From an uncultured Roseburia sp. (lineage in GTDB: Bacteria > Bacillota > Clostridia > Lachnospirales > Lachnospiraceae), in NCBI GenBank assembly GCA_910584215.1, contig CAJTYI010000011.1, forward strand, positions 1 through 48,636: 48,636 nucleotides of DNA, written 5' to 3'. Shown in pieces: positions 43,932 to 48,636 of this stretch (the stretch's first letter is position 1; each line of letters begins with the position of its first letter). The translations under genes and the position numbers were made by a program. The notes under the pieces were generated by a model, which was not told the origin of the DNA, ran no database searches, and saw only the letters and a list, made by a program, of their open reading frames with translations.

Positions 43932-43969
43932 TGCTTCCTAAGGAATTATATAAGTCCCTCACCTAAAAA

Positions 43970-45976
43970 TCAAGCGAAATAGACAGAAAAGCTAATAATT
44001 ACCTTAAACAGATCGCCGTCCACCTCAATATTAAATCTGCCGCCCATCATCGTGGTAAGATTTTTGGCAATCGAGAGTCCAAGCCCCGTCCCCTCGGTCG
44101 TGCGGGAGGTATCCCCGCGCACAAAGCGCTCCGTGAGGTCCGGCGTCTGGCTGTTCTCCGCAGCTAGCGAATATTCCGAGACGTTTTTCATGGAAAACAG
44201 CACTTCCCTTTCCTCCTGTGTCACTTCCACAAAAATCCTTGTCTTTTCCAGGGCATACTTCGCCGCGTTATTATAAAGATTTTCGATTACGCGGTAGAGC
44301 TGTCTGCCGTCGGCACAGATATAGATGGACTCGCGCGGCAGCTTCGTGACTACGGTAAGCTCCTTTGCCTCAAACTTATCGTTAAACTCTGCCCCCGTCT
44401 GATATACCAGTTCGACGATATCAATCTTTTGCATATCAAGTGTAATATTTCCCGAACTGATGCGGGATGCCTCGACCAAATCCTCGGTCAATTGTTTTAG
44501 GCGCTGCGATTTTTCATCGAGGATACGAATGTAGTTGGTTACCCGCTCGTTATCGATCTCCTCGCGTTTTAAGAGACTGACATAATTGATGATCGAGGTG
44601 AGCGGCGTCTTGATATCGTGCGACACATTGGTAATCAAATCGGCTTTCATGCGCTCATTTTTGGTGGAATCCTCCACCGCTCTGCGCAGCCCTTCGCCGA
44701 CATTGTTGACGGCCTCCGCTAACTTGCGCTCCTCGCCGTGCAGCATCTTCGCGTTAATCTTATCCTCCAGGCGGCCCTGGGAAATCCGCTCCACACCCTT
44801 TAAAATCTGGTAGCGCTCGACTGCCTTATGCAAAAACAGATACGCCTCCCCGCAGCTAAAGAGCAGCAAAAGCATAAAAGCGGTGGGCTTTTGGTAATAA
44901 AACGCCCAGACGGCCAATATAAAGCACACCAGCATATGAATCGAAAACAAGATCACAATCTGTATCGTGACACTGCGCTCCCGAAACAATTTGGAGAACT
45001 TTTGCGACAGCCAGTAAACAAGGCTGCTCTTCCACATGGTCTCCGCCTTTAAGCGGCGCACCATGCTCAGATAAAAGATCAGGAAACACGCGTCCAGAAG
45101 GAAACTGATCGTGCCGGAGGCTACCAGAAGCCCGGACACATCCCACTGCTGCCGGTTGAGCCGCGCCATCAAAAAGATCAGTTCTGTCGCGGCCACAATA
45201 AACGCGGCGATTAAAATCTCCGTTTTGATGCGGTCAATGATGCTCAGGCTGATCTCCTCACCCTGGTTTTTGTGGCCGGACACAATCGTGAGGTAGACCA
45301 GCGACACAATCCATCCCATCATACTGCAGATCGCCCCCATCACGCCAACTTTGGCCCACGGGTGCAGCCTCTCATATTCGCTCTTTGCCCTGAACAGATC
45401 GTCATTGGCAGAAAACTGCGTATCTATGCCGAACACCAGTATCACACGGTCCGACTTCCAGTAATCCCTGTCGGCGCGGCTTTTGAGAAAATAATCCTCC
45501 AAACCGCGAATATCCGTGCCGAACTCTCTGTTTAGCATGTCATAGAGCAGATAGTTGCCCATCGTCTTAGCTTCCATCAGAATCGTCTGCACGTCAAAGT
45601 TCTGCCCCGCCTCGCTGTCCGGCTGGTTTGTATACCAGTTTCCCTTGCGGTCCCGGCACCAGAAACAGAAATTTGTCTCTTCCGCCTTAAACTCATTGAC
45701 ATACTGTAAATAGAGCGCGGTCTCATCCGACGTGCGCTCATCTCCCCGCTTTAAGAGATACAGGTAAGTAGCGAGATTATCACACTTTTGTTCCAGAAGA
45801 TTCACATAATACCCCGACTCCAGGAAATCTACTGTTCCAAAATCCGTCATCTGCAAAATATTTTTGCGTAGCAGCGCACCCACCAAAAAAACTGATATTG
45901 TCAGGGCGATCATAAAAAACATGTGAAGCAGCACCCCGGTAATCTTGCTCCCATTGGAAAATGATTTTTTATCCAT
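43970..45976 (-). CDS. sensor histidine kinase
   Basis: A 668-residue membrane kinase of the class-I type. One TM helix lies at about 14-36, followed by an extracytoplasmic segment (about 40-205) and then a cluster of about six more TM helices (about 207-400). The cytoplasmic part begins with a HAMP-like linker (about 385-420). The dimerisation/phosphoacceptor motif is VSHDIKTPLTSI with H near 453. The ATP-binding domain has the N box (NLYNNAAKYA) and G2 box (GTGLGLSIAKN, about 632). The usual DxGxG G1 box is replaced by SMKNVSEYS, as in many Firmicutes kinases of this kind. It should phosphorylate the response regulator 35 bp upstream. The signal is unknown. Confidence 0.92.
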   Translation of the reverse strand: MDKKSFSNGSKITGVLLHMFFMIALTISVFLVGALLRKNILQMTDFGTVDFLESGYYVNLLEQKCDNLATYLYLLKRGDERTSDETALYLQYVNEFKAEETNFCFWCRDRKGNWYTNQPDSEAGQNFDVQTILMEAKTMGNYLLYDMLNREFGTDIRGLEDYFLKSRADRDYWKSDRVILVFGIDTQFSANDDLFRAKSEYERLHPWAKVGVMGAICSMMGWIVSLVYLTIVSGHKNQGEEISLSIIDRIKTEILIAAFIVAATELIFLMARLNRQQWDVSGLLVASGTISFLLDACFLIFYLSMVRRLKAETMWKSSLVYWLSQKFSKLFRERSVTIQIVILFSIHMLVCFILAVWAFYYQKPTAFMLLLLFSCGEAYLFLHKAVERYQILKGVERISQGRLEDKINAKMLHGEERKLAEAVNNVGEGLRRAVEDSTKNERMKADLITNVSHDIKTPLTSIINYVSLLKREEIDNERVTNYIRILDEKSQRLKQLTEDLVEASRISSGNITLDMQKIDIVELVYQTGAEFNDKFEAKELTVVTKLPRESIYICADGRQLYRVIENLYNNAAKYALEKTRIFVEVTQEEREVLFSMKNVSEYSLAAENSQTPDLTERFVRGDTSRTTEGTGLGLSIAKNLTTMMGGRFNIEVDGDLFKVIISFSVYFA

Positions 45977-46011
45977 ATATTTTTCAGTGTGGCGAACTGC
46001 CGCACTTCCCT

Positions 46012-46704
46012 CTAATTTTTCTCTATTTTATAACCCACGCCCCAGACCACCTTCAAATAGCGCGGTTCTTTGGGATTGATCTCTATTTTTTCGCGGATAT
46101 GGCGGATATGTACCGCCACAGTGTTGTCCGCGCCGATCGCATTTTCATTCCATATACTTTCGTAAATCTGATTGATAGAAAATACTTTGCCCTGATTCTT
46201 AACCAGCAGCAGCAAAATATTGTATTCGATCGGCGTTAAGCGCACCACCTCGCCGTCAACCGTCACTTCCTTGAGATCGTCGTTGATCGAAAGACCGCCA
46301 GTCGAGTAGACAGCTCCCTGTGCCTCCGCCGCATTGCCAAGCTTAGTATAACGACGCAGCTGGGACTTAACTCTGGCGATCAGCTCCAACGGATTAAACG
46401 GTTTTGACACATAATCGTCCGCTCCCACGTTCAACCCCAAGATCTTGTCCATATCCTCCGTCTTCGCCGACAGAATAATGATCGGAATACTGCTCTCCTG
46501 CCGTATTTTTAATGTCGCTCTTATACCGTCAAGCTTTGGCATCATCACATCTATGATAAGAAGCTGCACATCCTGCTCCTGTAAAACAGCGAGCGCCTCC
46601 TCGCCGTCATAGGCCTTTAATACGGCATAGCCCTCCTGCTGCAAATAGATCTCAATGGCTTCCACTATTTCTTTATCGTCATCGCATACTAAAATGGTCT
46701 GCAT
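46012..46704 (-). CDS. OmpR/PhoB-family response regulator
   Basis: A 230-residue transcription factor. The receiver domain (1-120) has the acidic pocket DDD at 8-10, phosphoacceptor D52 (IIDVMMP), T/S at about 79 and K101 (VSKPF). The winged-helix domain (about 130-228) has the typical LTPIEYNILLLLVKNQGKVFS and TVAVHIRHIREKIE recognition helix. It is partner of the kinase that follows. SD GAGG lies seven bases before ATG. Targets cannot be predicted from the window. Confidence 0.95.
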   Translation of the reverse strand: MQTILVCDDDKEIVEAIEIYLQQEGYAVLKAYDGEEALAVLQEQDVQLLIIDVMMPKLDGIRATLKIRQESSIPIIILSAKTEDMDKILGLNVGADDYVSKPFNPLELIARVKSQLRRYTKLGNAAEAQGAVYSTGGLSINDDLKEVTVDGEVVRLTPIEYNILLLLVKNQGKVFSINQIYESIWNENAIGADNTVAVHIRHIREKIEINPKEPRYLKVVWGVGYKIEKN

Positions 46705-46735
46705 CCTGTTTCCTCGCTTGTTTTCATATTAACGC

Positions 46736-48013
46736 TTACTTTTTCCTGCCAAAACGTCCGGCTTTCTTTGCTTTCTCCGGTGCAGCAGCAGTCTCCTTCT
46801 CCCCAAAATCTTCAATCTCCATATGGTCTTTCCACTTAAAATACTCTGCATCCAGATTGACACGTATCTCAGGCGTCACTCTGATCTCCGGTTCATCGCC
46901 ATAGTCATAGACCTCTTCTTCCCCGCCAGGCACAGCCAGCTGCACTGACGACTCCTTGGCATACTCCTCTCTCCCCAGAGCCACAACGGTCTGGGCCGCG
47001 ATCTTATCGGCAAGCGCGTCGACATCGACGATTTTGCCGCCGGATATCTCGGCCTGTGAATTTTCTGTTTTCATACCCTCTTTTAAGATTCCTTCAAGCT
47101 CCTGCATCTCGGCGTCCAGGCTTTGCTCATACGTCACAGTGCCGCGATCCTTAGTCGGCCCCGCCATGTCCTGGGACATTTCCCCCCGCGCCTCTTGGTC
47201 TGCTTCCGGCGCCTGTTTCTGCTGTTCGCCGCCCGCCGCGGCCGTCTTTGTCTGGGTCTCGCCGCCCACTGCCAGGGTTTCTTTCTTCTGTCTCTCACTG
47301 CCCACGGATGCCGCTTTCTTCTGCGAACCTTTGCCCGCCGCAGACGTTTTCTTCTGACGTCCGCTGCCCGCCGCGGCCGCGCGCTCCTCTTTCTCTCTCT
47401 GGGGCGCATCTTCCTGAAGCGGAATACCGTTGCGCTCAAAATAGTCCTTGTTGATCTTGATCTCCGGCTTGATATGAGCCGTAGGCGATACCTCCACCTC
47501 CTGCTCCTCATCCTTTTCCTTATCAATCTGTTTGTTGCGCTCTTCGATCAGCTGCAAATATTTGTCGGTATCCTTCAAATCCTGTAGCTGGCTCTTCAAT
47601 TCGAGCCTGTTTCCCGCAATGGCATCTTTTTTGCTATGCAAATCCTTTTCCATCCTGTGAAACGAATCGCGCAGTGATTCCATGGTTTCATCCACAATAT
47701 CCATCGCGCGGCGCAGCGCCTCGTCGGTGTACATAACAGAAGCGGCGTACACATCTTCCGCTGTATGTCTGGCATCGCGGATAATGGCCTCCCCAACTTT
47801 CCTTGTATCCCTCTCCGCTTTGTCTTTTCCCCGCTGCGTCAGCTCATATTCCTCCATCATGCCATACATACAGAGGTTGAGCTCCTGTAAAAGACCGATC
47901 AGCTCCTGTTTGTCCACAATCACGGTGCCTGCCGCCTCGTCATAGACCTCACTCTGCGATAATAAAATATGAAGTTTTCTTAATACCTGTTCCGTGTTGT
48001 CCTGTACGCTCAT
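46736..48013 (-). CDS. coiled-coil protein of unknown function
   Basis: A 425-residue soluble protein. Residues about 1-185 are strongly helical with heptad-like runs (QELIGLLQELNLCMYGMMEEYELTQRGKDKAERD begins a charged coil; MESLRDSFHRMEKDLHSKKDAI continues it), reminiscent of ATP synthase b-subunit or DivIVA-like coiled coils but without their hallmark N-terminal motif. The centre (about 190-300) is a Lys/Gln/Ala/Gly-rich linker with repeated GSERQKK/GGETQ blocks; the C terminus is acidic and ends with a basic patch. No TM segment. It sits 20 bp after the sugar kinase gene and 31 bp before the response regulator gene, so it is probably in the same operon. Function unknown. Confidence 0.6.
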   Translation of the reverse strand: MSVQDNTEQVLRKLHILLSQSEVYDEAAGTVIVDKQELIGLLQELNLCMYGMMEEYELTQRGKDKAERDTRKVGEAIIRDARHTAEDVYAASVMYTDEALRRAMDIVDETMESLRDSFHRMEKDLHSKKDAIAGNRLELKSQLQDLKDTDKYLQLIEERNKQIDKEKDEEQEVEVSPTAHIKPEIKINKDYFERNGIPLQEDAPQREKEERAAAAGSGRQKKTSAAGKGSQKKAASVGSERQKKETLAVGGETQTKTAAAGGEQQKQAPEADQEARGEMSQDMAGPTKDRGTVTYEQSLDAEMQELEGILKEGMKTENSQAEISGGKIVDVDALADKIAAQTVVALGREEYAKESSVQLAVPGGEEEVYDYGDEPEIRVTPEIRVNLDAEYFKWKDHMEIEDFGEKETAAAPEKAKKAGRFGRKK

Positions 48014-48033
48014 ATCTTATTCCTTTACTGCTG

Positions 48034-48636
48034 CTATTCCTGATGCTCCATAAAACTGTCCAACAAATCCATAACCCCTTCTTTCGTGGCAAATCCCCGG
48101 GAAAACGCTGTGGCGCTGCCCGCACAGATTCCCGTCCAGAAAGCCTCCTCATAACTGCCGGAATCCAGATAACCGGCCAAAAATCCCGCCACCATGGAAT
48201 CCCCGGCGCCCACAGAATTTACAAGTTCTCCTTTGGGCGCCCTGGCCTTGTAAACCATTCCGTTTTTCGTGACGCAGACCGCGCCGTCTTTGCCCAGAGA
48301 AACGATCACATTCTCCGCTCCCATTTCCTGAAGCATATAGGCGTATCCGACTGCCTGTTTCTTGTTTTTTATCGTGTCGCCAAAAAACGCTTCCAGCTCC
48401 GTTTTATTGGGTTTGATCAAAAACGGATGATATGGCAGCGTCTTTAACAGTGAATTTTTCTCTGCATCTACCACAAGCCGCACGCCTTTTTCCTTCATAC
48501 GGCACGCGATATCCCGGTAGAGATTGTCCGGCAGCTCGGCAGGGATACTGCCGGCAATCACCAAAAAATCATCCTCATCAAGCTCTTCGAGCTGCTCGAA
48601 AAGCTGTTGACGTTCACCCCTCGAAACAGCAGGTCC
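48034..48636 (-). CDS. fruK: PfkB-family sugar kinase, probably 1-phosphofructokinase (partial)
   Basis: The C-terminal 200 residues of a ribokinase/PfkB-type kinase; the start lies beyond the window end. Family motifs include GPAVS, VIAGSIPA, LIKPNKTELE and the signature NSVGAGDSMVAGFL with the catalytic base D. The pattern NKTELE plus GAGDSM is typical of 1-phosphofructokinase/tagatose-6-phosphate kinase, which phosphorylates fructose-1-phosphate in the cytoplasm with ATP. Without the N-terminal half and the expected neighbouring PTS genes, the fruK assignment is probable rather than firm. Confidence 0.8.
   Translation of the reverse strand, partial: GPAVSRGERQQLFEQLEELDEDDFLVIAGSIPAELPDNLYRDIACRMKEKGVRLVVDAEKNSLLKTLPYHPFLIKPNKTELEAFFGDTIKNKKQAVGYAYMLQEMGAENVIVSLGKDGAVCVTKNGMVYKARAPKGELVNSVGAGDSMVAGFLAGYLDSGSYEEAFWTGICAGSATAFSRGFATKEGVMDLLDSFMEHQE

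Overview
The window looks like a chromosomal segment of a Gram-positive anaerobe of the class Clostridia, most likely family Lachnospiraceae. This rests on the gene repertoire (DUF5711, DUF6062 and DUF6240-type proteins, large secreted proteins with BspA-like C-terminal repeats, clostridial two-component genes), strong AGGAGG-type ribosome binding sites, and TTGACA/TATAAT promoters. No taxonomic marker gene lies in the window, so the assignment is inference.

Region by region: 1-400 holds two tandem consensus promoters on the minus strand and an rRNA-type leader, so an rRNA operon probably lies just off the left end. 494-4833 (minus) carries a CvpA-like membrane protein, a DUF5711 beta-propeller-like protein, a LysM membrane protein and recR. 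A DUF6062-like gene (5011-5778, plus) is divergent from recR. 5975-26242 is an island of giant secreted proteins: two SGNH/GDSL esterases resembling rhamnogalacturonan/pectin acetylesterases, and three surface proteins with Ser/Pro/Thr/Gly/Glu-rich stalks. Four of the five share an almost identical C-terminal BspA-like repeat domain. A lone tyrosine integrase sits between the esterases. The last two surface genes are near-identical copies in opposite orientation, forming a 2.6-kb inverted repeat around a 1-kb spacer.

26514-31700 is the most striking locus. A CwlD-type N-acetylmuramoyl-L-alanine amidase gene is cut inside its zinc-binding GHGG motif by a 4.37-kb element. The element encodes a methyl-accepting chemotaxis protein, a 47-codon ORF and a large serine recombinase. 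A 10-bp direct repeat flanks it and dyad-symmetric arms lie just inside. Precise excision between the repeats would restore a 271-codon amidase in perfect frame, as in the sporulation-controlled skin-type elements known from other genes. Whether excision is developmental here is a hypothesis.

31669-48636 (minus) is housekeeping: a DUF6240-like protein, glycogen branching enzyme, a TPR/ATPase protein, an AI-2E-family permease, an aconitase-family hydratase, a histidine kinase/response regulator pair, a coiled-coil protein and the 3' part of a PfkB-family sugar kinase (probably 1-phosphofructokinase).

Together the genes suggest a motile, plant-polysaccharide-using, glycogen-storing gut or rumen bacterium whose surface-protein island and one cell-wall amidase are shaped by recombination.
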